A stretch of 64,000 nucleotides of DNA from Macrotrachela quadricornifera (lineage: Eukaryota; Rotifera; Eurotatoria; Philodinida; Philodinidae): NCBI GenBank assembly GCA_022393335.1, contig JAJEKB010021314.1:675659-739658 (forward strand), given 5' to 3'. The translations under genes were made by a program, and so were the position numbers. This document shows positions 1 through 13,124 of this stretch, in pieces. Position 1 is the stretch's first letter, and every line of letters begins with the position of its first letter. The notes beneath the pieces are model-generated. The model ran no database searches. It was not told the DNA's origin and worked only from the letters and a program-made list of their open reading frames with translations.

Positions 1-225
1 AGGCGGATAGATAGATAGGGAGGTGGATAGGCGGATAGATAGATAGGTAGCTAGTTAAATAGGCAGTTAGTTAGATAGTTTGATTGATAGGCAGGTATGT
101 AGATGGATAGGTGAATACGTAGGCCGGTAGATAAGCGGGTACGTAGGTAGATAGATAGATAGTTAGCTAGTTAGATAGATGAGTTGGTAGGTATATAGAT
201 AATTTACCTACCTATCTATCTATCG
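1..225. repeat. GATA-type minisatellite
   Basis: Tandem, degenerate units of the form GATAGATAGG/TAGGTAGAT run from the window edge to about 196. They then reappear as the reverse complement (CTACCTATCTATC, 206-224), so the right end can fold back on the left. The array is cut by the window start, so its full length is unknown. No coding potential is seen. Confidence 0.9.
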
Positions 226-3200
226 GTGTACTTTAGTGGAAGCAAGATTTCAGTGATGATATCAGTGATATATGTCATGTATTGGTCTATCATGATTCAA
301 TCTTCACTTTTTAAGACACTCCCTAAATAATCCCCGAGGATTTCCCCAAAAATTCCTTTAAAATCCCCGTAGAGTCGATGTTGAGAATCCCTGATGAGTT
401 TTCTCGGAGATTAGAAAAGGAAGAATGGACTAGAAAAATCATTGGTACATTTTCCTACATCTTTTTTTTCAGGTACTTCGTGATTATTTGTAATTCAAAA
501 ATATCTCAAGAGGTCACTGATTGATCAAGAATGGAATGTCGCAAAGCGGTTCTAATGGAATCTGAAGATCTCTGGACGATCCGATCTGACTATCTGATCG
601 TCTTCGGGTACAAGAATAGGTACCACTAAGTCAAACTAAACAAAAAAATAAGAATAATGTGATTTTCGAAAAAAGAAAAAAATCCACATGTTGAAAAATG
701 TGTCGCAAGGAGCGGCATATTTTATCTTAGTGTGTATATGGCGTATCGTGCTATCTCAATCAGTCAGTATCCTTGAGTCCAAGATTTTGTCTCCATCGAA
801 CAGGGAACTAAAAATTAATGTTCTTATCCCTCTGCTTCTCAACTATTTAAGACATTAACGTAACCTTACCTTTCATGACGATGATGAGGATTATTTGAAA
901 GATAAAAGAATATTAGATTAAAGATAAAATGTAGAAGAAAAAGAAACAATTACATTGTAACGAATTGTGGCCAGCAGTAGACGTGCAACATGAGAAAGTT
1001 GGTCCAGATTATCTTAAAATCGACTGAGCGTATCGAGTTATCCTTTGGTTCTGAAGGGTTTCTTGACATGCTCTTTCATTTTGCCTCTAGAAAGTTTTCT
1101 TGAAAACGCTTGGAAGATGGGTTTCTAGAAAATCGTCGTTTTTTAGTTGTAGATCTTTAAAAATGGATTTTTGTGATAAAAGAGCCGTAGAAAAAAAATT
1201 TGAACGTGATATTCAGATTCATCGTGAAAAGATGAATATTTTTTGAAAAAATTCAAGCCTTTAACATAAAACCTAGACTTGTGAATTAGTCTTACAAGTT
1301 TTAAAAGCTTCATTTTTCCTAAGTCTGGAATAACACAAAATGCATAGGTGGTATCAAACTGGTTCAAACGCCAATCGATAGAGAATTTCAAGCTGAAAAA
1401 TCGTAGGGGTTTGGCAACATTCCCATACTATGTGATCATGGTTTTCTAGAGGATCTTTGAAAAACCCTTTCTCGAATTCAACTTAAAGTTTAATGTTTTT
1501 GAATTTTAAAATTCATTAAGGAGCAATTCTTAGATTCCACATCGCTTTTGGGTTACGATCATGTGCATTACGTAGGATCTAGTAAGATATGAATATTTCG
1601 AAAAGAGTTCCTGCTTCTAGCTTATCTCTGTTGAGATATTTAATTTTTATGATATTTTTTACCACAAAAGCCGTGATCCCCCTCAAATGCACTAAAAAAA
1701 TTTATTTGCGATTTACGATTTAAAACTTTGCATAGGGATAGACCTCAACAAGAGTAGTTTATTCTGAAAGTATTAGGTGTTGGGATTGCTTCTATCCATA
1801 GATATGAGTATTAGAAAAGCAGTTTTTTTCAAAGCACTTATAGTACAAAATCTTAAATATTCATATTTAGGAATAGAAACAACTAAAAGATTTGAAACTT
1901 TCAGAACAAACTAGTCTCATTGGTACCTTTCTCTATGCAAAGTTTCAAGTTAAAATTAGAAAGTTGATTCTAAGGTGAACCTAAGTGGACCATGAGATTG
2001 TGCGAAAAACTAACATCGACTCTTACATTTAATATACCATATCTCAATAAGAGTTTAAGTGTCCATCTTGGTGCATCCACTGAGGATAGATAGTCTCATG
2101 CCCTATCAAACAACAACTGAAAACTTGAGTTTAAGTTTGGGAAAACCTCGAGAATTCAATTATAACATAGAGTACCAGCTATTTTTCAATATATTGGATA
2201 GCAGTTTTCCATCCTTTTATAGGCTGAAGGACTTCAAAAAGTTCAAATCGCCTGTTATATATGATAAATACATAATACTGTAAAATTATAGAACGATTGA
2301 TGAATATAACTAGAATCTTATTTTGAAAACACATATTTTATTTATATGATGCTATTAATGAATTTCATCTATTTCATGTGCTTTGCAATATCCAGCATTT
2401 AACGAATGTGCGATATAAGGCAGCATCATAGGATCTTCAATGCTAGATATAATATGAGTTCGAATCTCGAAAATCGATTTTGTCGCCTGGTTACCTATTG
2501 TGTGATGATGATACAATAATATTATTATCAAGAAAACTTTGTACTATTAATCATTAAATAAGCGTTCAATAATTAAGGCCAGAACTATGTAGTTGCTGTA
2601 AAATTTTGGAAAGGTATATATTTAGAAACGTATTATTAATTTGAAACTTAATCGAGCTGCAGGATCACTAATAGTAGTAGAAACTGTGAAAAATATGTTT
2701 GTTACGATCATGCATTAGAGATACCGAGTTTCAGTAAGCGTTTATATCTGCATCTTAGCGTATTTGCCAAAGATAGATGATGACACACTGTAGCGAATAA
2801 TAAATTAAAAATGCAATAAACATTTCCGTGAGACTCCACATCTGCATCTAAAGAAGACTTGAAAAAATTTCGACAGTCTTTAATGTATACTAAGCACGTA
2901 TCATCATATAATAGTACAACTGTAATTGATTATAACTGTATTATAAATTAAAAGCAGAGCCTTTCCTACTATAATACTATTGCCAATATTCACATGATTT
3001 GACTATCTTGCTGTGACCGCTTCATCATCTATTATAGAACTTCAATCAGAACCTAGAACATAGTTAAACACAGAAGCACATTACCTTTCACAACTAGATG
3101 TCATTTAGGTTCAAATCTCGATAGTCCATTTTTCCTTCTGGCTGTCCACCGTGGGGTGGGGGATAATGGGTGCAAATTTCTATGCCTATACACTTCAATA

Positions 3201-5003
3201 CTCTCTTTCAGATTGTTTTTCACAAAATATCCTTCAATTATCATTAACTAGGAATAATTAATTGTACTTTTAAAAAAAAATTTAAACGTAAAAACGAAAG
3301 AAAACTATCTATGTTGAAAAGAAAGTGGAGTTTTTCATATGATGATTTAGTTTTAAATTAAAAGGATGGTATCTCCAACCAACAATTGAATTAGCTGTGC
3401 TTAATTTAGATATATTCTTAAATTTAAAATAAAATAATGATATAAAAAAATTTAATTTATTTGTCAGTTTGTTTTAGATAAAGTACATCTAATAATTTTA
3501 AAAAGTAAAAATAAACATTCCCCGCTACGTGATAAATTTTATCCATTATACTTATTCCTAATTTTTTGTTAGTTTCAATACACTATTACATTTTCAACAT
3601 ATGAAAATACAAAATATAATAAGATATATGAGGAAGGAATGCACAAAGTATGCTATCTATCTTTAATCTTATGGCTAATTATCGCAAACTCTTTGTTTAT
3701 TGTTCTAACTTGAAAAATATTCATAATATCTTGACGATCGGTATAGTTATAATATGAAAATATGTATATTATTACTTTCTATAGCCCAAAGAAAGTGGGC
3801 TATTTAGAGTTGTCTAGACTACAGTGACCAGTATATTCTTTAAAAAAGAACTCGTTATAACGAGTGCAGATGACGTTTCAGACTAGTCAAAGTCACTTGA
3901 TATCGACAGGTTTCCAGTTGTCTGATATAAGTACGAGAGTCCATCTGTGATTTAGACTGTATAAAACGACGTCAGTCTATGTCATTGTTTTAGTCTGCCG
4001 TCAAAATGCTCGTTCGGTTTTGAATACTGTCGGATTGAGTGTTCAAATCTATCTTTTATTTTCTTCTATTATACATTGGACGAGTCCAGACCTGTTTGAA
4101 GAATATTTCTCCACAAGATGGTTAGTCATGATGGATATGGACGACGTTTCATACTAGACCTAACGGGTAATGTGGACATTTCAGACTAGTCATATCAGCT
4201 GTCTGCACTCATGTTTTACTTACTTGAGCATGTTATATAAAAATCGTATCCGTTGCAACTGTGCCATCATACATAATCTGATAGAGAACTTAATGATAAA
4301 TATGATCAATATGTTATTTTGTAGAGTATAAAAAATTCTATCAATCTATAATATTATTTTTCATATTCGATGTCTAAAAGAACAAAATTATCGATATCAC
4401 AGTTCTCATTCGTAATATCTCAAAAGTGATAAACTTCCTAATACTATTTAGTCTTCAAAAAATTTTTTTTTATCTTGAATAAAAACCAAAATAAATACAC
4501 AGAAGTGCGCAAAGTTTCATGGTCCATCATTGCAATATATTAAAAATGCCATCTAGAGGGATGACACATCTACGATATTATCCGTCGGTGTCCTTTTAAC
4601 TGTGTTCAAACGATGTTTTCTCTGACACCATATGATTTCAACTCTTTTTCATCTCTTTAAAATTGTTCTACGCAAGTTGTAAAGCTTTTCATACTGTATT
4701 TTGTGATATACTTCGGTTTTATTTTAATGAACCTTATTAGTTAGTAAATAAGAAAAGGCGTATATCATTTTTGTAGTGTCGATTTTTAGTTGTTTAGAAT
4801 ATTTTTCGATTTTGAAAATAAAATTCACGGTAAATCTTGTACCTAGATATTTGGTTTTTTTTTTGAATACAATATATTAAGTGAATAAAAACTGAACTGC
4901 AAAACGTGACCATCCAATATAGCGCATTCGTTATTAATTGAAAAGATAGAAATCATTTTATGATGTACAATTAGTTTATTAAAAACTTTATTTAATAGAA
5001 TAA
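226..5003. other. gene-poor AT-rich region
   Basis: About 4.8 kb without a convincing gene. Two short open frames (1143-1391 minus, 2059-2283 plus) have no domain signature and no supporting splice context. The region holds one imperfect foldback (about 1715-1965), a dispersed 60-bp motif at 4672-4735 also found at 19424-19487 and 22530-22604, and a recurrent GACGTTTCAGACTAGTC-like word near 3873 and 4140-4190 that I cannot assign. Confidence 0.6.
1715..1965. repeat. imperfect inverted repeat (foldback, MITE-like)
   Basis: The left arm, containing AACTTTGCATAGGGA and, further in, TTTATTCTGAAAGT, is repeated in inverted order on the right as the complement of AACTTTGCATAGAGA and TTTGTTCTGAAAGT. 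Arms are roughly 55-70 bp with mismatches around a 130-bp spacer. No target-site duplication could be identified, so an origin as a MITE is an inference. Confidence 0.55.
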
Positions 5004-5984
5004 TTAAGAATCAGGAGCAAGAAGGTCTTTGAGAACTGGATCATTTTTACAACTAATAAATACAAAAAAAAAACTATAAATACAAATATTGATTAATAAT
5101 TTTCAAAAACTATACCCATTAATAAATTCATCTTTATTTAATTTTTTGTCACCAGTTATATCAAGTTGATTAATAATTGCTTTTGCACGTCGATGTGGTT
5201 CTAGATCACCTTGACGATCTTTTATTCCAAGACGATCATACTAACAATTTTCAAATAAATTAATTCCAAATAAGAAAAAAACTTTTTACCATAGCTGAAA
5301 TGAGATAACCTAATTCATTTACATCAAGTAATCCATCACTAGAAGTATCCCATCTAAAATTAAAAATATTTTAATAAAAAAATCTATTGAAAAAAAAAAG
5401 CTTACAATTCAAATGCAATCTCAAGTCGTTCTTCTAAACTACCTGTTTGATTTCCAATAGCAGCAAGAAAAAGAAATTCATTAAAATCAATAACATTATC
5501 ATGATTTACATCTATTATATTAAATAATGTTCTATATATAAATAATAAATATAAATAAACTATATTATATATAATGAATATATATACTCGAATGAATAAT
5601 ATGTATCATTTTTTGGATAAAGTTCTTGATATGTTTTAAGAAATGTTTCTTTATCAAGTGTACCAGATGGATATTTTCGTAGAAATTCCTATATTAAATA
5701 AATATAAAATTTATTTTCATTTTTCATAATCTTAAACAAAAAAAAATCCTAACATACTTTATGCCATAAATTTATTTCTATTTAAAGGAGAAAGAAAAAA
5801 TAATTAATATTTATTTTAAAATATATATTACCTTTATTAGATAATTTTGAAGTTGTTCTAAGCATAGCTAATTCTTAAATATATTTTAAAATAATATTTC
5901 ATCAAATATATTCAAACAAAAATACAAACCACTTTCAGTTAAATCCATTGAATTTCGTTGTTTTTTAACTCGTCTTCTACCCAT
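5004..5984 (-). CDS. neuronal calcium sensor-like EF-hand protein, copy 1
   Basis: Predicted intracellular Ca2+ sensor of the NCS/frequenin/visinin family. Eight exons (5930-5984, 5832-5873, 5758-5777, 5588-5688, 5406-5531, 5290-5353, 5116-5240, 5004-5052) splice with GT-AG introns to 193 aa, the usual family length. EF1 is degenerate and carries YPSG in place of the family's CPSG. EF2 (DVNHDNVIDFNE), EF3 (DTSSDGLLDVNE) and EF4 (DITGDKKLNKDE) keep acidic positions 1 and 12, but EF2 has Asn instead of Gly at loop position 6. The start is the only ATG in the first exon that fits the paralogs, giving MGRRRVKK. It has Gly2, but basic residues and no Ser/Thr at position 6 make myristoylation doubtful. 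It is the most diverged member of the five-gene array and is likely intact. Confidence 0.88.
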
Positions 5985-7880
5985 TTCTTTACTTAATTAT
6001 ATTTATTTAAAAATAAAATCTTAAATCTAAAACAATTATGACATATACAATATATCCTACTATGTGTCCTTCAGCTCTTACCTTGTATTGCGAAATAAAT
6101 TATATCAAGCGTTTGATTATTTATGATGAATACTAATATTACAAAACAAACATATTTTATCATGTTTATATATACAAAAGTCAGGTAAAATCCAATCAAA
6201 CGAAAGAAAATGACTAAACGATATACGTTTTATGAATTGGATAAATAGTGAATAGATAAAAAAAAAGAAAGAAAGAGATTACATCATAAAGATGCGCATT
6301 AATGCATTGCCGTCATAATATCCCGTGAAAAAGTTTTTCACGACCTATAAACGCTTATGTGTATACTCCCCCGGTTATTTAGTAAAAATGAGAGAAATCC
6401 TTTTTTTCTTATTTATGTTGTCTAAAGATAGATTGGGTATTGACCTTTCGATCAGCGTTTGAATGAGCTTAATGTAATTTGTCATTCATTTTTTATTCGA
6501 TTTTTGTAAAATAGTATCGAAATTTTTTCCTCTTATTATCAGTGCCAGAAATCAAGACCCATGAGCATATTTTAACAAGCAAAATTTTTCCGAGAGTTTT
6601 TTTCGCAAAATTGAAATCAGCATCGAAAAATGCGTCGATTCTCAAGACTGTCAATGAATAAATTCAGTCAAAAAATGATTCGAAGTTAATTTTTTCATGA
6701 AAAAAAACTTTCGTTAAAACATTCAAAAAATATATGAATCGATGCCGATTCTAAATATTTAAAAAAATCGATAGACTTCTATGACAGTTTTTCAAAAGTC
6801 CGTGTTATTTTTCAGAGATCCTTCAAAAACCTGGTTTTACAATTCTTTTTCAGAAACGATTTTGCTAATGAAAATATACACCTAGATCTTGGCTATCAAA
6901 AACTGAAGATCGCAGGTCTCTATCATATTTCTGTTGATAATAGAATCAAAATTTCAATTTCATTTGTATCTATTTTAGAAAAAAAAGCAAATGATTATTA
7001 CATACATCAGAAGTTACAAATGTATCGAAATTAATTATTGAAGATTCAAGTATTTATATATTTCACTATGTGCATTAGTATGTATGTAAAAATTTTATAA
7101 CGTTTTCAGATATTCCGAAGTGTCTAACTCGTATATTTCAGTTCTTCAATCTATACATCATCACATCTTCAAGACAGAGAGAATTTTTCGTTAATATAAA
7201 GATGTGTGCACATTTTAGTTCTACTTCATGTTGCAGCACTGATGTAAAACGTTGATTATGCAATCCAAAGTACTCTAGAATACTTAAAAAGTCAAGTTCA
7301 TATTATTCAGTAATGGAATTCAAGTCTTAGTTGTTATATCACTCTTTTCATTGTCGAACCAAGTGATTTATTTTTACTATATTGTTGACTATGTTCTCAT
7401 TAATATCTCTAACAATTTTCTTATACCAATGAGAGATACTTCTATTCATTATCTTGTTAGATACTTCCTTAGGTAAATTCTTGTAGAAAGACTTTTTCTT
7501 CTTTTTTTATTTTTTAAAATTAAAAGAGAGACGTAAATACTCAAGTGAAAGATAATATTGAGCATGTTGATTAAACATATGACGAGTTCATTGATAGATT
7601 TCAATTCAATCTAATAAGTCAGAACTTTCTCTCTCATTGATATCGACTTCATCGTTGTTAATGATCTTTAGGAATTAATGACATAATCACTTCTAAAAGA
7701 AATAAGAAAGAAAATCTTCTCATTCATCAATGCCCTACCTAACTGAAACTCCAAACATAAAAGCTCGATTCAGTAGAAATACACACAAACTTATTCCTTA
7801 AATACATACGATTTTTATTTAGAATAATGATAAAATAAAAAAAATAAATATTTTAATAGTTTATCTATACCATGAAACAT
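5985..7880. other. intergenic spacer between EF-hand copies 1 and 2
   Basis: AT-rich spacer of 1.9 kb. Its first 260 bp are the upstream region of copy 1 and hold the conserved motif at 6213-6240. The rest (6250-7880) shows no coherent reading frame or domain. The last about 80 bp resemble the downstream flanks of the other copies. Confidence 0.6.
6213..6240 (-). promoter_or_regulatory. conserved upstream motif of EF-hand copy 1
   Basis: On the plus strand this reads ACTAAACGATAT followed by a weaker match to the block conserved upstream of all five EF-hand genes. It lies 229 bp from the start codon. The flanking tract is otherwise strongly diverged, so its retention suggests a promoter-proximal element, though common descent of the duplicated block is an alternative. 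Confidence 0.4.
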
Positions 7881-8865
7881 TTATTCAGCAGCAGCAAGAA
7901 ATTTTCCTATCACTTCGTCATTTTTACATCTATTAAATGATATCAAAAAATATAGATGAAATATTTCTAAATGCTTGTTTTAAGAACATACCCATTGATA
8001 AACTCTTCTTTGCTTAATCTCTTATCTTTATTTATATCAAGTTTTTTGATAATTGCTCTTGCACGAGTTTGTGGATTATTATCACCTTGACGATCTTTCA
8101 CTCCAGCATGATCATACTAAAACTCAAATAAAATCTTGAAATTATTAAAAATTTATAAATAAAGAATTATACTATTGCTGAAATTAAATGAGCTAATTCA
8201 GGTGGATCGAGTAATCCATCACCTGAAACATCCCATCTAAATAAAACAATTAATATTATTAAAAAGAAATATTAATAAAAGATTAACAACATACAAATTG
8301 AATATAAAATCAAGTCTATCATCTAAATTGCCATGACGCTCAGTAACAGCAGCAAGAAAAAGAAATTCATTAAAATCAATTGTACCATCTTTATTTGTAT
8401 CTACCATATCAAATAGTGTTCTAGACCACAACAGAAAAAGACAATTGATATTTGAATAAATGAATATAAATACATACTCAGGTGGAACATGTGTGTTTTC
8501 TGGTGAATAAAGTCCATTGAATAGCTCAACAAATCTATTCTTATCAAGTTTACCCGTTGGGTGTTTATTCATAAAACCCTATATTATAAATTCAATTAAT
8601 TCAATTTTCAAGATCAGTTCAATTAAACATACTGAATACCATAATTTAATTTCTATATTTCATTGAATAAAGATTGATTGAAAAAGAAATGAATATTACT
8701 TCTATAATATAATATTACCTTTATCACTCAGTTTTGAAGTTGTTCTTAGCATAGCTAATTCTGTAATAGATATCAAAAGAATATATCATTAATTATTCAT
8801 AATAAGAAACCTTCTGGAGTTAATTCAGATGTTTTCCTTTCTGTTGGAATTTTTGTTGTAGCCAT
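7881..8865 (-). CDS. neuronal calcium sensor-like EF-hand protein, copy 2
   Basis: Exons 8811-8865, 8719-8760, 8633-8652, 8478-8578, 8295-8420, 8173-8236, 7992-8116 and 7881-7929 give an uninterrupted 193-aa protein. A degenerate EF1 region with HPTG (residues 45-48) is followed by EF2 DTNKDGTIDFNE (80-91), EF3 DVSGDGLLDPPE (117-128) and EF4 DINKDKRLSKEE (163-174). EF2 and EF3 are canonical. EF4 has Lys at the usual Gly position 6 and may bind Ca2+ weakly. The N-terminus is MATTKIP, so Gly2 needed for the family's N-myristoylation is absent and a Ca2+-myristoyl switch is unlikely. Exon 3 is a 20-nt microexon encoding the IKLWYS segment. Introns start mostly with GTATGT or GTAATA. Confidence 0.92.
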
Positions 8866-9102
8866 TTTTTGTTAACAAGATTTATTGTTAAGAGAGAAAA
8901 TTTTTAAAATCTAAAATATAAATAGACTACATGTTCTCATATAGTGTTTCACATTTTAAATGTCCTTCAATCATTTTTGTACATTATTATGGTAGTTAAA
9001 CACTGAGTATTTTACGATGAATAATCACATTAAATAAACTAACAATTAAAATATGTAATGTGTGTATAAAAGGTATAAATTGAGTGAAACCAAAAAAGCG
9101 AC

Positions 9103-9135
9103 ACTAAACGATATGGTTCGTCAAACAGACCAATA
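9103..9135 (-). promoter_or_regulatory. conserved upstream motif of EF-hand copy 2
   Basis: The plus strand reads ACTAAACGATATGGTTCGTC followed by AAACAGACCAAT, 238 bp upstream of the ATG at 8865. The same block sits 229-251 bp upstream of all five paralogs. A regulatory role is inferred from position and conservation only. Confidence 0.45.
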
Positions 9136-9594
9136 AAGAAAGAGAAAGAAGTAAATGCATAGAGAGAAATGGAGGAAGATACATTAAAGTATTTTAGACA
9201 AAGCAATAGAAAAGGTAAAACATTCTATAAATCTAACTCTATTATTGAGAGACAAAAATCGAATAAACAATTCGAGTAAATATGAATAACTACCAACATT
9301 TATTAGATTTATTTAAATCGACAAATTTATCTATTGATATTATATAATACATTTTAAGAGTATCAAAGAAAAGCTATAGTTCTATAGATTCAGCTCACAT
9401 CTGCATCTTAGTCACACGGATAATAGAGAGGAAATCCTTTAAATACTGAGGGACATCCGTTAATTAAAGATGGTGGAAAACATACTATTGACGCTGGAGA
9501 ATTAGTAGTAGTAGTTTTAAAAGCAGCTGTTGTTAGTTACACTATTTATCTTACATAAGAGTTTGTATCTCATAAAAATTTTATCAAGTGAATT

Positions 9595-10818
9595 CATAGG
9601 TGGCGGAACCATTAGGCCTGGGTGGGCTCAAACTTGGACAGATGTTAAGCTTGGGTAGCATTAGGCATGTTACAAAAGTGCAATGAAAAGTTTTGCGTTA
9701 TTTGACTGTCTTGTTGGCATGGACAGTTTCAAGCGAGTGTGCTAGCCATTTTCTGAAGATGGCATCAAATAGTCTAAAGGTTTCTCTTTAAAGTAAGATG
9801 TCGCTGAGATATGTCGCATCTTTCAATTATGTGATAAGCTTGTTGCATGAAGAGCATACCATAGACTGGTTTTGGGTTTGTTCTTCGTGTAAAGAGTCTA
9901 GTATGCGATCCACAGATGCTACGAACCTCAGTGATGTTTCATTGCCAAGAAAAATATTTGCACTAGCTCATGCAATTGTAAAAAAACTTTATTTGTTCAC
10001 TACTCCTAGGTAGTTGATCAGTTTTATCGAAGATAAAAAATTTTGGCTGCATACCTAAAGAAGATATCTTACCGAAAAATATTCATGACAAAAAAACATT
10101 CGATATTTTTTTCTCTACAATCATAGAGAGATCTCTTATATATTGATAAGCCATATAATGTAACAAGCCCGTCATAAAAACATTCTCTATGCTTCTCATG
10201 TTGTAATTTAGATCTTTTTATGAGTTTTTCGCTCAGAAGCGAAACATACTTTATGTCTTTGATTACTTATGTCTTTCAAACTCAATTTGAAAAAATTTTT
10301 GAATCGCTTCAGAACGCATTCAAAGAAGGCCTTAAGTCGAGTCTAGACGTATTTCTGCAAATACAATACATTGAAAGACGTACATCTGGAACACGTTTTA
10401 TCGAGTGTGTCAATTAGAAGCACGTACTGGAGGACACATAGGTTCCTTTAATTATTAAATATGATTCTAACGAATGAAGCGACAGGGATGAGTGCCAATG
10501 TGTATTAAACAAAAAAATAAACACATATCGATGCGTTTATTTATATAAATGTTTTCATATTTTAAACGTTCTCTGAATGTATTCAAGAAGAACAATGGTG
10601 AGTGAGTTTACTTCCGTTTCCACCATGCTTCAATACAGAAATGTGCTAGAATGCCGGCATTTGCAACAAAAACACATCTATCTTCATTTAAAGTGCGTTT
10701 GTTGATTATATGGGTGACATAGCATTAACAAATTACCCACTCTATTTTTAACATGTCAGTAAGGGTCTCATCAAAAATCTTCAGTCTACCCTAGATTCAA
10801 AACGTTCCACCGCCTATG
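9595..10818. mobile_element. 1.2-kb non-autonomous hAT-like element
   Basis: Terminal inverted repeats CATAGGTGGCGGAAC (left) and the complement of GTTCCACCGCCTATG (right) match at 13 of 15 positions. Flanks AGTGAATT (9587-9594) and GGTGAATT (10819-10826) form an 8-bp target-site duplication with one mismatch. The sister pseudogene copy near 19770 lacks the insert and has a single site. The 8-bp duplication and the GGCGGAAC-type end fit the hAT superfamily (Tip100/Zaphod-like ends). Inside, short open frames (9798-10013, 10220-10417) show no transposase motif, so it is either internally decayed or never coding. Confidence 0.78.
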
Positions 10819-11192
10819 GGTGAATTAAAAGATACTTAACGAATTGCAAGAATAATAGAGCACACGATTATATTCTGTCTTTATCTTATAGCTAAGGCAC
10901 TTGATTACGATAAAAAACAGCAGTTAATTCAATCAATAATTCAAGAACTTAATTTACCACGAGATGAAAAATTATTTCGAACTATCACTATATTTTATCA
11001 GCAAAACAACATCGACAACGAGTTGTTTCTATCAGGTTGAAAGATTCAGTTATTACTAATTAGTACAGTAGGTCAATGTGACAACAATTTAAATGAACAA
11101 TATTACAAAACACATATTTATTACTAATTGATAATGGATTAGTAGGATTAAGAGATCGATTTTCCTTAAAAGTAGAGATGCACCAGTACAGT

Positions 11193-11325
11193 CGGACTGG
11201 GTCCCAGTCGGACTGGTACCCAGTCGGACTGGGTACCCAGTCCGACTGGGTACCCAGTCATGACTGGTACCCAGTCCGACTGGTACCCAGTCACGACTGG
11301 CACCCAGTCATGACTGGGTGTTAAA
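11193..11325. repeat. left subterminal palindromic repeat cluster
   Basis: About seven or eight tandem units of roughly 17 bp such as ACCCAGTCGGACTGGGT, each nearly self-complementary, directly inside the left terminal repeat. Subterminal repeats are known transposase-binding sites in hAT elements. That role here is an inference. The mirror cluster is at 15533-15680. Confidence 0.8.
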
Positions 11326-11337
11326 TCATTTGAAGGG

Positions 11338-12080
11338 TATCTTTCGGTGCTAAAGTACTATATTATGGGCCTACCTTTAGGTCCTCAAGCCCTATATTGG
11401 GAGGACATCTATACATCCTCAAGTTCCATATTATGGGGGTACCCTCAGATCCTCAAGTCCTATATTATGGAGGTACCCTTAGGTCCTCAAGTTCTATATT
11501 ATGGGGGTACTCTCAGGTCCTCAAGTGCTATATTGGGAGGGTACCTATAGGTCCTCAAGTCCTATATTATGATGTACCTCCAGGTCCTCAAGTCCTATAT
11601 TATGGGGGTACCCTAAGGCCCTCAAGTGCTATGTTATGGAGTACTCTCAGGTCCTCAAGTGCTATATTATGGAGTATCCCTAGACCTCAAGTCCTACATT
11701 ATGGAGGTACCCTTAGGTCCTCAAGTATTATATTGTGGGATACACTCAAGTCCTCAAGTCCTATCTTGGGAGGATACCTATACATCCTCAACTCCTATAT
11801 TATTGGAATACCTTCAGGTCCTCAAGTGCTATATTCTGGGTAACCTCAGGTCCTCAAGCCCTATATTATGGAGGTACCCTCAGATCCTCAAGTGCTATAT
11901 TGGGAAGGTCCCTATAGGTCTTCAACTCCTATATTATGGAGGTACTCTCAGTTCCTTAAGTGCTATATTATGGGTATCCTCAGGTCCACAAGTGCTATAT
12001 TATGGATGCATCTTTAGGTCCTCACGTGCTATATTATCCGGATACTTTTGAATCGTGAAGTCCTGTACTAGGAGTGTACC
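11338..12080 (+). repeat. 34-bp minisatellite, left arm
   Basis: Around twenty copies of a unit like GGTCCTCAAGTCCTATATTA plus TGGAGGTACCCTCA. CCTCAAG recurs at 11417, 11451, 11485 and 11519, i.e. every 34 bp. Because 34 is not divisible by three, all three frames stay open for long stretches and yield repetitive pseudo-proteins (LGPQVLYYGGTLRSSS). These are not genes. Confidence 0.9.
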
Positions 12081-12869
12081 TCTACGTTCTTATATCCTCT
12101 TGTATAGCAATATGGATGTAGCGATACTAATATCAGTGAATAGCAATCATTTTTAGTATTGGCTGGTGTTGACATTGGGATAGACGGCGCTGGCCCCTGA
12201 CATTGGACGTCAAGGTTTTGAAAATTAATAACAGGTTCTGATTCCTTGTGCCGAAAACTTTCGATCAAGCTTTCTGAAAAATGGTTATTTACTCAAGATA
12301 AAGTATTTCCTGATGAAAGAATTTCGAATTTATTATTGATTTTTCAGGGTTTTCGAATTTTATGTATCCTTTAAGAAAGAATATTTTTAGAAAATTATTG
12401 TGAAGAACGAAATCTTTATTCCATAACCGAACACAAATCCAAACAAAAAAGAATGTAAGCACACCACCCACAACATACACGAAAACAGAACAATATATAT
12501 CTACCGCTTCCAACGCCTTCTCTCATGTATACATCACGTTCCAACACATCCTCTCCCACTCGAAATCAGAGGCGAAGAACAAAACATGTGAGAGGAGGAA
12601 AAGATATGTGAGAGGAGTGTGAACGAAACCAAACAAACATGAGAGAAAAGGATGTATCATGGCCAATGGCCATGACAATTATGATTTTTTTAAAAGTTTA
12701 ACGGAATACTGTGATCTAGGAATGGGAAGCTGTTGACGATTTTACAAAGTATTGATATTTGACGTGAGGGATCTACAGCTCCGTGCACCAATGCCAATAC
12801 CAGGCATACCAAGATCGAGTGTTATTAGCAGGTACCACTTGTGTTACATTCATAGCTGTCTCTAATAGG
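12081..12869. other. central spacer of the hAT foldback element
   Basis: Non-repetitive sequence between the two minisatellite arms. It contains a purine-rich tract with repeated GTGAGAGGAG words (about 12588-12645). Two minus-strand open frames (12068-12268, 12289-12513) have no recognisable domain. I see no transposase. Confidence 0.6.
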
Positions 12870-13124
12870 ACTTGAATATCCAGAGATACCACTCCAATAT
12901 TAGACTTGAGGACCTATGTGTACCCTCATAATATAGAAATTAAAGATCTGAAGGTACTTCCATAATAGAGGACTTGATGATTCAGAGGCACTCTCTCAAT
13001 ATAGTGTTTGGGGACCAAAGGATACCTCCATAATATAGCTCATGAAGATCTAAAGGTGTCGCCATAATATTGCACTTAATGACATGAGAGTACCTCCATA
13101 ATATAGGACTTGATGACATGCAGG
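12870..13124 (-). repeat. 34-bp minisatellite, inner part of right arm
   Basis: Diverged units such as ATAGGACTTGATGACATG and CCTCCATAATATAG, the reverse complement of the left-arm unit. The array breaks at 13124 where the nested element begins and resumes after 14302. Confidence 0.8.

Noticed and set aside
2440..3130. B-box-like words (AGTTCGAATCTC near 2458, GGTTCAAATCTC near 3109) suggesting tRNA or a tRNA-derived SINE
   Set aside because: The T-arm stems do not pair properly and no A box, cloverleaf or poly(A) end could be found.
8237..8572. 111-aa open frames running through EF-hand introns (also 16931-17266 and 21214-21618)
   Set aside because: They read through GT-AG introns; splicing gives consistent 193-aa products in all five copies.
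11347..12051. Overlapping plus-strand open frames with repetitive LGPQVLYYGG-type translations
   Set aside because: They are the three-frame translation of a 34-bp minisatellite; the same pseudo-protein appears in every frame.
12068..12513. Minus-strand frames in the spacer of the hAT foldback, one with a hydrophobic segment
   Set aside because: No domain, no splice support and location inside a non-autonomous element.
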